Shown: positions 6,685 through 16,010 of the stretch, piece after piece
Numbering within the stretch: position 1 is the stretch's first letter
Layout: each line of letters starts with the position of its first letter
Assembly: GCA_964544305.1 (NCBI GenBank)
Contig: CAZJAZ010000004.1
Coordinates: 62,001-126,000, forward strand
DNA from: JAFDWI01 sp964544305
GTDB taxonomy: Bacteria; Actinomycetota; Acidimicrobiia; Acidimicrobiales; Iamiaceae
Length of the DNA stretch: 64,000 nucleotides
Direction of reading: 5' to 3'
Position numbers and translations under genes: made by a program
The notes under the pieces: model-generated
Told to the model about the DNA's origin: nothing
Databases searched by the model: none
Seen by the model: the letters and a program-made list of their open reading frames with translations, nothing else

Positions 6685-8976
6685 ATGGCCGCTGTACTAC
6701 ATCGCATTGGATCGTTCTCGGTTCGGCACCGCCGCATCGTGCTCGCAATCTGGCTCGTCATCTTTCTGGGTGTCGGTGCCGCTGCAGGGGCCCTCAAAGG
6801 ACCAACCTCGGACAGCTTCTCAATCCCTGGCACCGAGTCACAACGCGCCTCGGATTTGTTGACCGAACGCTTTCCCTCGCTCAACCTTTCAGGAGCACAA
6901 GGCGTCGTGGTCTTTCAAGCTCCGCAAGGCAAATCACTGCACGACCCTGCGGCGAAAAAGGCCATTGAAACAACCGCCAAGAACCTGGCCAAGGCTCCCC
7001 AGGTTGCCAAGGTGACCGACCCGTTCAGCCAAGCGAAGTTGTCGAAATTGCTCGGTGAGAACGCCGCGTTTGGAATCTCAAAAGACGGAACCATCGGGTA
7101 CATCGAAGTCACCTATGACGTCTCAATGATGGAAGTCAAAGACGCATCGCGTGCCGCGCTCGAAACGGCGGCGGCCCCCGCACACAAGGCTGGGCTTACC
7201 GTCGAGTTCGGTGGTTCCATCCACCCCGGAAAGAGCGCAGAACCCGGTGGCGCATCCGAGATGATCGGCATTTTGGTTGCAATCGTGGTACTGCTCATCT
7301 CGTTTGGATCTCTGATCGCCGCGGGCCTGCCGATCCTCACGGCCCTTATCGGCGTTGGCACCGGCATTGCAGGAATCACCGCACTATCCGGTGTGATCGA
7401 CCTGTCGTCAACCGCACCCACGCTTGCGACCATGATTGGGCTTGCGGTTGGCATTGATTACGCGCTGTTCATCGTGTCACGACATCGACAGAATCTTGCA
7501 TCGGGCATGCAGCCCGAACAGGCCGCCGCACACGCGGTGGCAACCGCAGGTTCTGCCGTGGTTTTTGCTGCACTCACCGTGATCGTCGCATTGTGTGGAT
7601 TAGCAATCGTCAACATTCCATTTTTGACCGTCATGGCGTTCGCCGCCGCAGGAACGGTCTTCATCGCCGCACTCATTGCACTCACATTGCTTCCCGCACT
7701 GCTCGGTTTCTCAGGCAACGTGATTGACAAGGTGCGCGTACCGGGCATCAGCGTGCACCAGGCCGGTGACGCACACAACGGCATCGGAACCAGGTGGGCG
7801 AAAGCAGTTACCCGGCGCCCCAAAGCCGTGGCCGCAGCGGTCATCGTGGTGCTCGGTGTGATTGCCCTACCCATGCTGTCACTGAACCTTGGATTGCCAA
7901 GCGATGCCACCGCATCAACGCACCTCACACAACGACGCGCGTATGACTTGTTGAGCAAAGGATTCGGCCCTGGCTTTAACGGCCCGCTCATGATGGTTGT
8001 CGACGCGAAAGGGGTCAACGATCCCCAGGCAGCAGCCACGAAAGCCATGACCGAAGTGCAAAAGGTTCCCGGCGTGGTAGTGGTTACTCCGCCGCAGTTC
8101 AACAAAGAGAAAAACACGGCGATCTTCATGGCGTACCCGTCAACCGGTCCGGCCGATGTGGCCACGACCCGTTTGGTGCATGCCATTCGCTCATCAACCG
8201 ACGGTCTGCAGGCTGCAACCGGAGCGGACCTCGCGGTCACCGGCACAACCGCGCTCAACATTGACGTCTCGTCGAAACTCGGACAGGCGTTACCGAAGTT
8301 CGCGCTCGTGGTCGTGGGACTCGCCCTCATCATTTTGCTGCTTGCGTTCCGATCGATCCTGGTGCCGATCAAAGCCACAATGGGTTTCCTCCTTACGATC
8401 GTCACAACCTTTGGTGCGGTCGTCGCCGTGTTCCAGTGGGGCTGGCTGAAAGATCTCTTCGGGTTACATTCGACCGGGCCGATCGTGAGCTTTCTGCCAA
8501 TTCTGCTCATGGCCGTGCTCTTTGGGCTCGCCATGGACTACGAAGTGTTTCTCGTATCACGCATGCGTGAAGAGGTATCCAAAGGCACCGAGGAACAAGC
8601 CGCAATTGTTGCCGGGTTTACCGGAGGCGCACGAGTCGTGACCGCGGCCGCGTTGATCATGACCAGCGTGTTTGCGGCCTTCATGCTCGGTGATGACGCC
8701 ATCATCAAATCAATGGGCTTTGCGTTGGCATTTGGTGTGCTCATCGATGCGTTCGTTGTGCGGATGACGCTCGTGCCAGCAGTCATGGCACTCTTTGGAA
8801 AGTCCGCCTGGTGGCTGCCGGGTTGGCTGGATCGTTTGCTTCCGGATATTGATTTGGAAGGGTCGTCGATTGAGATGACCGCTCTCGCCGAGGATGCTCC
8901 CGCCGCGACTGTCCCTGGGGCGGATGACCCGGCAGAATCCGAACCTGCCCTTGCCGAACCTGCACCCACACTCTGA
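6685..8976 (+). CDS. MMPL-family (RND superfamily) transporter
   Basis: A 763-residue inner-membrane exporter with the MmpL layout: one N-terminal membrane helix, a periplasmic loop, five helices, then a repeat of the same. The paired transmembrane Asp-Tyr proton relays are visible in GLAVGIDYALFIVSRHR and GLAMDYEVFLVSRMREE. The family exports lipids, siderophores or hydrophobic compounds using the proton gradient. The C-terminal tail of about 45 residues is Ala/Glu/Pro-rich. ATG 6685 has a GGAG ribosome site. It is divergent from the TetR-DODA-P450 operon and probably shares its control. Its stop codon sits in the left arm of a long palindrome. Confidence 0.93.
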   Translation: MAAVLHRIGSFSVRHRRIVLAIWLVIFLGVGAAAGALKGPTSDSFSIPGTESQRASDLLTERFPSLNLSGAQGVVVFQAPQGKSLHDPAAKKAIETTAKNLAKAPQVAKVTDPFSQAKLSKLLGENAAFGISKDGTIGYIEVTYDVSMMEVKDASRAALETAAAPAHKAGLTVEFGGSIHPGKSAEPGGASEMIGILVAIVVLLISFGSLIAAGLPILTALIGVGTGIAGITALSGVIDLSSTAPTLATMIGLAVGIDYALFIVSRHRQNLASGMQPEQAAAHAVATAGSAVVFAALTVIVALCGLAIVNIPFLTVMAFAAAGTVFIAALIALTLLPALLGFSGNVIDKVRVPGISVHQAGDAHNGIGTRWAKAVTRRPKAVAAAVIVVLGVIALPMLSLNLGLPSDATASTHLTQRRAYDLLSKGFGPGFNGPLMMVVDAKGVNDPQAAATKAMTEVQKVPGVVVVTPPQFNKEKNTAIFMAYPSTGPADVATTRLVHAIRSSTDGLQAATGADLAVTGTTALNIDVSSKLGQALPKFALVVVGLALIILLLAFRSILVPIKATMGFLLTIVTTFGAVVAVFQWGWLKDLFGLHSTGPIVSFLPILLMAVLFGLAMDYEVFLVSRMREEVSKGTEEQAAIVAGFTGGARVVTAAALIMTSVFAAFMLGDDAIIKSMGFALAFGVLIDAFVVRMTLVPAVMALFGKSAWWLPGWLDRLLPDIDLEGSSIEMTALAEDAPAATVPGADDPAESEPALAEPAPTL

Positions 8977-9031
8977 CGAAATTTGACGCGTTATGGCCGC
9001 CATGCGGCCATAACGCGTCAAATTTCGTCAG
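8973..9031. repeat. Long perfect palindrome, copy 1 (convergent spacer)
   Basis: 27-bp perfect arms around a 5-nt loop (CCATG). The outer arm reads CTGACGAAATTTGACGCG. The TGA stops of both convergent genes (MMPL at 8974-8976 and the esterase at 9028-9030, minus strand) lie inside the arms. A bidirectional terminator role is plausible, but copies 2 and 3 occur in divergent spacers. Confidence 0.9.
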
Positions 9032-10080
9032 GTGGATGGGGTAAAGGTCGCGACTTTCGGTCCGGCCTGATCAACGAGCTTGGCAATAATGGGGGTCGCG
9101 TCGGGTCCATCTTTGAGGTGCTGATTGTAAAAGGCCAGCGATGTGGCCGACACGAGTTTGTCGAGCGGGGTGGTCGAAGCATCAAAGAAACCCGGATCGT
9201 GTCCTGACCCCACCAGTGTGACGAACCCTCCTGGGGCGCCGAGACGCTCAAAAAAGTCACGATCCATTTTGTAAGGCAAGGTCGGATCGTCGGATCCATG
9301 AAAGAACAACACGGGCACCTTTTTCGCCCAAGCCGCAAGCTGATCTTTCGTTCCCGGGTACGAGAGCCACACCCCAGCGAACGAGGTTGCCGCTTTGATG
9401 CGTTTGTCTGCGCAACACTTGGCTGCCACGGTCCCAAGTGCGGTGATCGCCCCGAATGATTGGCCACCCAGGCCGACCCGATTGTGGTCGACGAGTGAAG
9501 CGAGCTTGAGTGGGCCAGAGGTTTCGGCGAAGATCGCATCTAGGAGGAACGATTCGTCGCCGGTTTGGTTTAGGTAATCGCCATACGAGGTGCCCCCTGC
9601 TGTGCCTTTTGTTGAGAGCGGAAATGCGGGGGCAACAATGACGTACCCCGCGGATGCCCACCAGGCAAGTTTGCTTTCGTAATCTTCAGGGGCACGGGTC
9701 GAACCGTGGCCGAACACAATTACTGGCCAAGGGCCTGGTAAGGGTTTGGCGTCTTTCTGCATGGTTGACGACGCGCTGCCAGGTGTCGGGTAGATCACGA
9801 GCGTGCGAAGCGTGCGCGAAGGCAATTCGGGTTTGCCCCCGTGTGCATCAGTCGTCCGCTTGGTGTCGACATAGGTTGTGACGTGCTGGCTCACCGCATA
9901 GGTTTCCGCCGGGGTGACAGCCAAGGATCGAGGCACAGTAGACGTGGGAGGCGTCGCTTTCGTTGAAGGACTCGACGTAGTTGAGCAGCTTGTGATGAGG
10001 ATGCACGTCAGTGCAAAGGCAACGGCCAGTTGCGTTCGGAATCGCCTGTTTTGTCGACTTGGTGATGCCGGGTTCGTCAT
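9028..10080 (-). CDS. Alpha/beta hydrolase lipoprotein (PET-hydrolase/chlorophyllase-like)
   Basis: A 350-residue exported protein with an N-terminal basic-hydrophobic leader and lipobox ITSC, then a Ser/Thr/Pro linker. The catalytic domain shows oxyanion loop GHGST, nucleophile Ser in GQSFG, Asp in HGSDDPTLPY and His in GSGHDPGFF. This resembles the platelet-activating-factor acetylhydrolase/PET-hydrolase/dienelactone hydrolase group of secreted esterases. ATG 10080 was chosen because it gives the full leader. It is convergent with the MMPL gene and shares the palindrome with it. Substrate not predictable. Confidence 0.85.
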   Translation of the reverse strand: MTNPASPSRQNRRFRTQLAVAFALTCILITSCSTTSSPSTKATPPTSTVPRSLAVTPAETYAVSQHVTTYVDTKRTTDAHGGKPELPSRTLRTLVIYPTPGSASSTMQKDAKPLPGPWPVIVFGHGSTRAPEDYESKLAWWASAGYVIVAPAFPLSTKGTAGGTSYGDYLNQTGDESFLLDAIFAETSGPLKLASLVDHNRVGLGGQSFGAITALGTVAAKCCADKRIKAATSFAGVWLSYPGTKDQLAAWAKKVPVLFFHGSDDPTLPYKMDRDFFERLGAPGGFVTLVGSGHDPGFFDASTTPLDKLVSATSLAFYNQHLKDGPDATPIIAKLVDQAGPKVATFTPST

Positions 10081-10111
10081 GTGTTGAGCGTAGCGAAGGT
10101 GCGCTCTGCGT

Positions 10112-10939
10112 CTATTCGGCGAAGAGATCGCGTCGAGGCTCGTCGGTGTAGTGCGGTTCTCGTCCTTTTGCGAAGGCTCGAATGGCTTCGGGAAGATTCT
10201 CGGTGAAACCCAACATGAGCTGGTTCCGATCTTCAAGTTCGATTGCCGCGTTGAGGCTTGCGACTTCAAGATTGGCCCACGCCACGTCTTTGGTCATCGC
10301 CATGCCGTATGCGCTGAACGCGCACATTTGTTCGGCTGTCTCAAGTGCCTCGGCAAGGAGCGCATCGTCGTCAACGACCCGTGAAACGAGACCCATTCGG
10401 AGCGCCTCTTCCGCATCGACTTTGCGACCGGTCAGCAAAATATCGTTGGAATGTGCGGCGCCGATGAGCCGCGGTAACAGCCAGGAAACGCCAAGTTCGG
10501 TACTGGTGAGTCCATTGACAATACCGGTCGAATTGAAGGTGGCGGAGGGTGCGGCAAAGCGCAGTTCTGCACCAAGGGCCAGACAGAAGCCACCACCATA
10601 CGCGGGGCCGTTGATTGCCGCGATGATGGGCTGGGGGAGTGATCGCATGAGCGGCACGATGCGCGAGTAGTGGCGCATTGAGCGTTGCGCGATCCTGCCC
10701 ATGGGAAGCCCATCGATGTTTGGAACGATGCCGTAGTCCTTCAGGTCAAGTCCAGAACAAAACGATCGTTCGGCGCCGGTGAGGATAATGACCCGACATG
10801 TGTTGTCGGCGCCTGTGGCTTCGAAGGCGTCGAACAGTTCGGTCATTAGTCCAATCGACATGGCGTTGAGGCGTTTTGGCCGATTCAACGTTATGACCGT
10901 GATGTGTGGTTGCGGATGATCAATGAGTACGTCCGACAT
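10112..10939 (-). CDS. Enoyl-CoA hydratase/isomerase (crotonase family)
   Basis: 275 residues of crotonase fold. The oxyanion-hole pieces RSFCSGLDL and INGPAYGGGFCLALGAELR are present, and a catalytic-type Glu sits in STELGVSW. These enzymes hydrate or isomerise enoyl-CoA esters in beta-oxidation or related pathways. ATG 10939 begins MSDVLIDHP, the normal family start; upstream is the second long palindrome. It is transcribed toward the esterase with a 31-bp spacer, so the two may share a transcript. Exact acyl substrate unknown. Confidence 0.9.
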   Translation of the reverse strand: MSDVLIDHPQPHITVITLNRPKRLNAMSIGLMTELFDAFEATGADNTCRVIILTGAERSFCSGLDLKDYGIVPNIDGLPMGRIAQRSMRHYSRIVPLMRSLPQPIIAAINGPAYGGGFCLALGAELRFAAPSATFNSTGIVNGLTSTELGVSWLLPRLIGAAHSNDILLTGRKVDAEEALRMGLVSRVVDDDALLAEALETAEQMCAFSAYGMAMTKDVAWANLEVASLNAAIELEDRNQLMLGFTENLPEAIRAFAKGREPHYTDEPRRDLFAE

Positions 10940-10970
10940 GTTGTGGCACCCTACTTTCCGAGCTTTCCAA

Positions 10971-11031
10971 TCCTGCGAAATTTGACGCGTTATGGCTTCT
11001 AGGAAGCCATAACGCGTCAAATTTCGCAGGA
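10971..11031. repeat. Long perfect palindrome, copy 2 (divergent spacer)
   Basis: 29-bp perfect arms around the loop TAG. It shares a 21-base core with copy 1, including GAAATTTGACGCGTTATGGC. It lies between the divergent enoyl-CoA hydratase and ric genes, where a terminator is not expected. Confidence 0.9.
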
Positions 11032-11110
11032 GAAGGGGACTTTCGTCCCTGTCGCAGGGGTTTCGCAAGCTGCAACTGTTGAAACGCCGACCAAACGAAT
11101 CGAGGATTCC

Positions 11111-11794
11111 ATGACCGTGATCGACACACAAATGACCTTAAGCGACCTGGTGACCAGCCGTCCCGGCCTCGCTCGCGAACTTGAAAAGCTTGAGCTTGAC
11201 TACTGCTGTCACGGCAAACGCAGCCTTGCTGACGCCACCCGTGCCGCTGGACTCGACATGGATACGGTCATGCAAGCCCTCGAAGGGGCCGATGCCCCGG
11301 TGGTCGATCCCGACTGGGTCAACCTTGACCTGGCCTCGCTGGCAACCCACGTGTGCGAGAAACACCACAGTTACCTGTGGGAAGAATTGCCGCGTCTGTC
11401 AATGCTCACCGAGAAAATTGCCCAAGTCCATGGTGCCCATCATCCAGAGTTGACCGAAGTGGCAACGGTGTTTGCAGCTTTGCGGGTCGCACTCGAACCG
11501 CACATGCGCAGAGAAGAGCTTCGCGTATTCCCGGCGATCAGCCACTTGGAAGAAAAGCCCGATCCTGAAATTCCCGAACTGCTCGAGCGGCTCGTGGTCG
11601 AACATGAAGCGTGCGGCGAGCTCCTTGAAAAACTGCGTTCCCTCACTAATGGCTACACCGTCCCCGCTGACGGATGCAACGCGTATCGCATGACCATGGA
11701 AGGTCTTGCCGAGATCGAACGCGACACGTTCGAACACATTCACAAAGAAAACAACGTGTTGTTTCCTCGAGCACTGGCAACCGCCAGCGTCTGA
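11111..11794 (+). CDS. ric: Iron-sulfur cluster repair di-iron protein (RIC/ScdA/YtfE)
   Basis: 227 residues. The N-terminal ScdA_N domain carries the signature LDYCCHGKRSL, and the C-terminal hemerythrin-like domain supplies the His/Glu ligands (CEKHHSYLWEEL, EPHMRREEL, VEHEACGE, HIHKENNVLFPR). RIC proteins repair Fe-S clusters damaged by nitric oxide or peroxide. The length matches the family. It is followed 42 bp later by metE, probably on the same transcript, and diverges from the enoyl-CoA hydratase. A group III globin lies 7 kb away, so nitrosative stress may be a shared theme, but that is conjecture. Confidence 0.93.
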   Translation: MTVIDTQMTLSDLVTSRPGLARELEKLELDYCCHGKRSLADATRAAGLDMDTVMQALEGADAPVVDPDWVNLDLASLATHVCEKHHSYLWEELPRLSMLTEKIAQVHGAHHPELTEVATVFAALRVALEPHMRREELRVFPAISHLEEKPDPEIPELLERLVVEHEACGELLEKLRSLTNGYTVPADGCNAYRMTMEGLAEIERDTFEHIHKENNVLFPRALATASV

Positions 11795-11802
11795 ATTCCA
11801 TC

Positions 11803-11816
11803 GCACCAATCGGTGC
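11803..11816 (+). other. Small hairpin in the ric-metE spacer
   Basis: GCACC-AATC-GGTGC forms a 5-bp stem just upstream of the metE ribosome site AAGGAG (11826-11831). Too short to call a riboswitch. Confidence 0.25.
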
Positions 11817-11836
11817 AAACCAGTCAAGGAGCCGAC

Positions 11837-14146
11837 ATGACTCGAATCGCAAATCTTGGTTTTCCGCGCCAGGGCGCACAGCGCGAGCTCAAATGGGCGC
11901 TGGAGCGCGCCTGGAAAACCAACGACTACGCCGAACTCCTCACCGATGCGCAAAGCCTTCGCCATCGGCACTGGCAGTTACAGATCGATGCGGGTGTTGA
12001 CTCGGTTCCCGTGGGAGATTTCTCGCTCTATGACCCCATGCTCGATCTTGCTATCGCACTTGGCGTGGTGCCAGCCCGCTTCGGTGGTGTCGCGTTTGAT
12101 CCGACCGATCCTGGCGAGTTGTCCAGGTACTTCGCAATGGCGCGGGGAGGGTTGCTTGATGGTGATGAGGTTGCGCCACTGGAGATGACCAAATGGTTTG
12201 ATACGAACTATCACCAGCTTGTCCCCGAACTTGATCCTCAGCAGCACTTTGAAGCGAATCCCGCGTGGTATCTCGAGCAATTAGTTGATGCCATGAGCAT
12301 GGGTGTGCCAGCCCGAGTCACCCTTATCGGACCCGTGACCTTTCTGGCCCGTTCCAAACGAGTCGATGGGGGAGATCCACTTGAACTGGCCGATTCGATG
12401 CAAGACGCGTACCACGAGCTTGTGCGGGCGATGTTTGAGGCAGGTGCACGTGAGTTCGCATTCAGTGAGCCAATCCTTGTGACTGACCTGACCGGGCCAG
12501 CACGTGATGCCTCTGGCCGTCTCTACCAAACCATCACCGAGGGCTTCGCTGACGCAATGCTCACGATTGAAGCCCCCTACGGGGCACTCGGTGAGAATGC
12601 GTCGTTGGCCTTTGATCTTCCGGTGAACGTCGTGCATGTCGACTTGGTGCGTGGCGCTGAACAACTCAGCGCGGTACTTGCCGCTCGCTCCCAACACATG
12701 GGATTGTCACTCGGGGTCGTTGATGGTCGGAACATTTGGACAAGCGATCTCGACGCCGTCGTTGCGACCGTCCAACACGCTATTGATGCAATTGGGGCTG
12801 ACAATGTGACGATCGCGCCGTCATGCACCCTGGCACATCTTCCTTTTGACTCCGCCAGTGAAACCGACCTTGACGATGAGCTTCGATCGTGGCTGGCGTT
12901 CGCCGTGCAACGGTTGGACGAACTTCGCGTTGTGGCCCGCGTCGTTGACGGCGACGAAGCAACAGTTGCAAACGAATTGCGTGCGAACCGCATGGCAAAC
13001 CAGACGCGGCGCTCGTCGCAACGTGTGCACAATCGTGCGGTCACTGATCGACTCGCCCACGTGACAGCTGCGAGCGCGCAACGACCGTCGCCGTATCCGC
13101 AACGGGCGCGCATCCAACATCGCGAACTTGGACTGCCCGTCTTGCCCACGACCACGATTGGGTCGTTTCCCCAAACGGCTCAGATCCGTTCCCTTCGCAA
13201 AGCGTGGCGCAGCGCTTCAATTGACACCGAAACCTATGAGTCAGGGTTGCGAGAAGCAATTGATGAAACGATCGAGTTCCAAGAAGAAATCGGACTTGAC
13301 GTTTTGGTGCACGGCGAGTTTGAGCGAACCGACATGGTCGAGTACTTCGGTGAACAACTGAGCGGTTTCGCCACAACGCGCAACGGCTGGGTGCAGTCCT
13401 ATGGGTCTCGCGGGGTGAAGCCCCCGATCATCTTTGGCGATGTGGCACGCTCGCACCCGATGACCCTGGACTGGACGTTGTATGCGGCCAAACAGACCGC
13501 GAAGCCAATGAAAGCCATGTTGACCGGGCCGGTGACAATCCTTGCGTGGTCGTTCGTGCGTGACGATCAGCCCGAGGCTAAAACTGCCCAGCAAGTCGCG
13601 TTCGCGTTGCGAGACGAAGTTGATGATCTCGTGGGTGCTGGCATTCGTGTCATCCAGATTGACGAGCCTGCTTTGCGTGAAGGCCTGCCGCTTCGTGCCG
13701 ATGATCGAGCCGTCTACCTGCAGTGGGCGACCGAAGCCTTTCGGCTGGCTGCTGGTTCAGCGCCTGACGGAGTCCAGATTCACACCCACATGTGTTACGC
13801 CGATTTCTCCGACATTATCGATGCGATTGTCGACATGGATGCGGACGTGATCTCGATGGAAGCATCTCGATCTGACATGGAGCTCCTCCATGACTTTGCG
13901 GCCACCAACTACCCCAATGAGATCGGGCCCGGAATCTGGGATATTCATTCGACGCGGGTGCCAAGTGGCGACGAACTTGATGCGCTGCTCGATCAAGCTG
14001 TGGCGCGCTTTGGTGTTGAACGGCTTTGGGTGAATCCGGACTGTGGCCTCAAGACCCGGGGATGGCCAGAAACGAAAGCATCGTTGAAAAATCTCGTGGA
14101 CGCCGCTCATCGAGCGCGTCTGCGCTGTGCCGACGTCAACGGATAA
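11837..14146 (+). CDS. metE: Cobalamin-independent methionine synthase
   Basis: 769 residues, the usual MetE length. It transfers a methyl group from 5-methyltetrahydropteroyl-polyglutamate to homocysteine in the cytosol. The zinc ligands known from E. coli MetE (His641, Cys643, Glu665, Cys726) occur here as His651, Cys653, Glu675 and Cys736, each shifted by exactly ten. The motifs LPTTTIGSFPQT and IQIDEPALREG are present. ATG 11837 follows an AAGGAG. No cobalamin riboswitch is visible upstream. The gene converges on the ABC permease gene and the two coding ends overlap by 11 bp. Confidence 0.97.
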   Translation: MTRIANLGFPRQGAQRELKWALERAWKTNDYAELLTDAQSLRHRHWQLQIDAGVDSVPVGDFSLYDPMLDLAIALGVVPARFGGVAFDPTDPGELSRYFAMARGGLLDGDEVAPLEMTKWFDTNYHQLVPELDPQQHFEANPAWYLEQLVDAMSMGVPARVTLIGPVTFLARSKRVDGGDPLELADSMQDAYHELVRAMFEAGAREFAFSEPILVTDLTGPARDASGRLYQTITEGFADAMLTIEAPYGALGENASLAFDLPVNVVHVDLVRGAEQLSAVLAARSQHMGLSLGVVDGRNIWTSDLDAVVATVQHAIDAIGADNVTIAPSCTLAHLPFDSASETDLDDELRSWLAFAVQRLDELRVVARVVDGDEATVANELRANRMANQTRRSSQRVHNRAVTDRLAHVTAASAQRPSPYPQRARIQHRELGLPVLPTTTIGSFPQTAQIRSLRKAWRSASIDTETYESGLREAIDETIEFQEEIGLDVLVHGEFERTDMVEYFGEQLSGFATTRNGWVQSYGSRGVKPPIIFGDVARSHPMTLDWTLYAAKQTAKPMKAMLTGPVTILAWSFVRDDQPEAKTAQQVAFALRDEVDDLVGAGIRVIQIDEPALREGLPLRADDRAVYLQWATEAFRLAAGSAPDGVQIHTHMCYADFSDIIDAIVDMDADVISMEASRSDMELLHDFAATNYPNEIGPGIWDIHSTRVPSGDELDALLDQAVARFGVERLWVNPDCGLKTRGWPETKASLKNLVDAAHRARLRCADVNG

Positions 14147-14963
14147 GCCGTTCGGCGACAGCACCGGCGTTTCGCCAGGCCAAGAGTCTGGCGGTCAGGG
14201 GCCGCAGAATGAGCGTTTCGATAACGATCACAATGATGACGAGGACGATTGCCCAGGCAAACAGATCGGCGGTGTTGAGGTTGGTTTGTGCCAAGGCAAC
14301 TTGCGCACCGACCCCGTCGGTGGCAGAGAGCAATTCGGCCATGACCGCGACGCGTAAGCCTTGACCCGCGGTGACCGACGTTGCAGCCAGTACCGGTGAG
14401 GCGATGCCAGGTGCGACGACGTGACGGAATGTCTTCCAACGCGAGAGCTCGAATGAGCGAGCCATTTCGAGGAGGTCAGCGTCAACAGCCCGGACTGCTT
14501 CGGTAACGGACACCACAATGAGCGGCAACGCGACCAGCGTGACGACCATGTGCGTGACCGAACCGCCCGGGCCGAGCCACACAATTCCAAGCGCAACGAG
14601 TACGACAGGTGGCAGCGCCATGAGCATGGACAAACTGCTTTGCATAAACGCACCAAATTGTCTGAATCGCCCAGCGAGGCCACCCCAAATCAACCCGATG
14701 CCAAAGGCAATGCACAAGCCAAAAGCGGCTCGCCCGATCGTGCGCGCAAGTTCTGAAACGATCTGATCGTCGCTCACCAACTGGGTGAACGCATGCCATG
14801 TTTGGCTTGGCGAGGGCAGGGTGAGTTCGGGCTGATTTTGGGCGAGGGCGGCCCAGACGACGACCAGTACCACGGCACCCGCGAGCAGGCTGGGGAGCTC
14901 TCGACGCCTGGGTGTGCGGGCGGTTAACGGGGCGACGAGCTGGCGGGTTTGCAGTGTGTTCAT
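14136..14963 (-). CDS. ABC transporter permease (SsuC/TauC type)
   Basis: 275 residues with about six membrane helices and the binding-protein-dependent transport motif EMARSFELSRWKTFRHVVAPGIASPVLAA, which contacts the ATPase. The family imports sulfonates, nitrate, taurine or thiamine precursors. It is third in an operon of ATPase, binding protein and permease on the minus strand, 15 bp after the binding protein. The substrate cannot be read from sequence. Its end overlaps the metE end by 11 bp in convergent orientation. Confidence 0.92.
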   Translation of the reverse strand: MNTLQTRQLVAPLTARTPRRRELPSLLAGAVVLVVVWAALAQNQPELTLPSPSQTWHAFTQLVSDDQIVSELARTIGRAAFGLCIAFGIGLIWGGLAGRFRQFGAFMQSSLSMLMALPPVVLVALGIVWLGPGGSVTHMVVTLVALPLIVVSVTEAVRAVDADLLEMARSFELSRWKTFRHVVAPGIASPVLAATSVTAGQGLRVAVMAELLSATDGVGAQVALAQTNLNTADLFAWAIVLVIIVIVIETLILRPLTARLLAWRNAGAVAERLIR

Positions 14964-14978
14964 GGTGCTGCCTGGTCG

Positions 14979-16010
14979 TTAGCGGGGATCGGCAAGATAG
15001 AAGTCAGCGGGTGGCAATTTGCCTCCGATGATGTCCTTGTTTCCTTTGGAAAGTTCGCGAAAGAAGGTTTCGAGCTCGTGGCGGGCCTCGGCGGCGGGGA
15101 CCACGTCGAGATTGAGACGGGGTATCACATCGGCGATAATCGGGGCGGGCAGTTTGAACTCGTCGGCGAGGTCGGCAACGGTGTCTTTGTCGGCTGCATT
15201 GACGGTGGCAACGGCCGCGTCGAGCTCGTCAAGAATGGCACCAAGCACGTCACCTCGTTGCGCGATGCGGTCGGGAACAACGATGCCTGCTTGGGGAATG
15301 CGTGGTGATCCTCCCGTTTGTGCCGCCCATTCATCTTGCAAGTTCAAGGTGCGTTGGAGCTCATGTCCGTTCTGCTTTGCTTTGTTCATCGCAACGGTTG
15401 CCACGTGTTCGGGCAGGACAGCCCACGTTCCTTTCCCCGCAACGAGCCGCATAACAGCTTCCATGGGTTTCGCGTACGTTTCGATCGTAAAGTCTTTGCC
15501 TGGTTCGAGCCCGTTCGCACGGGCGAGATGTTGAAAGACCAGGTCAGGCATGTCGTTGGGGAACGGAACCATGACGGTTTGGCCGCGAAGTGCGTCCCAA
15601 TTCTTCGGCGCTCCATCTGGCCCAATCACATACAGCAGGCCCCAAACGGTGACGGCTGCTAGCTTGACGTCGACGCCTTTGTTGGCCAGGTTCGCTCCGA
15701 CATAAGTCGGAACAGCGGTCACGTCGGACTTGCCGCCAACGAGCAGGCCGCGCAAAATGTCTGGGGTCGACCAAGTGGAGTCTTCGATGTCGCTCGCAAC
15801 TCGAGCGAGTGGACCGGAGTCATCGTCGATCATGGCAAATGGGGCCGCGAACGCAAGCGTCTCGGGATGGTAGACGCGGAGCTGGTCAAGCTTGGCGGGA
15901 GCTTTGGTCGCGACGGTTGTCGCCGTTTGGGCGGAGTCATTGGACGATGCACAGCTCGCAGTTGCGAACACGAGAGCGGCGGCAACGACGATGCGGGTAC
16001 GTTTCATCAT
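14979..16010 (-). CDS. ABC transporter substrate-binding lipoprotein (SsuA/NMT1-like)
   Basis: 343 residues. The leader ends in a lipobox-like TASC, so the protein is membrane-tethered and captures the ligand outside. The central part (WDALRGQTVMVPFPNDMPDLVFQHLARANGLEPGKDFTIE, given here in shortened form as WDALRGQTV...GLEPGKDF) is typical of NMT1/SsuA proteins. ATG 16010 overlaps the ATPase stop (ATGATGA), indicating translational coupling; ATG 16007 is equally possible. The ligand is unknown. Confidence 0.88.
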   Translation of the reverse strand: MMKRTRIVVAAALVFATASCASSNDSAQTATTVATKAPAKLDQLRVYHPETLAFAAPFAMIDDDSGPLARVASDIEDSTWSTPDILRGLLVGGKSDVTAVPTYVGANLANKGVDVKLAAVTVWGLLYVIGPDGAPKNWDALRGQTVMVPFPNDMPDLVFQHLARANGLEPGKDFTIETYAKPMEAVMRLVAGKGTWAVLPEHVATVAMNKAKQNGHELQRTLNLQDEWAAQTGGSPRIPQAGIVVPDRIAQRGDVLGAILDELDAAVATVNAADKDTVADLADEFKLPAPIIADVIPRLNLDVVPAAEARHELETFFRELSKGNKDIIGGKLPPADFYLADPR

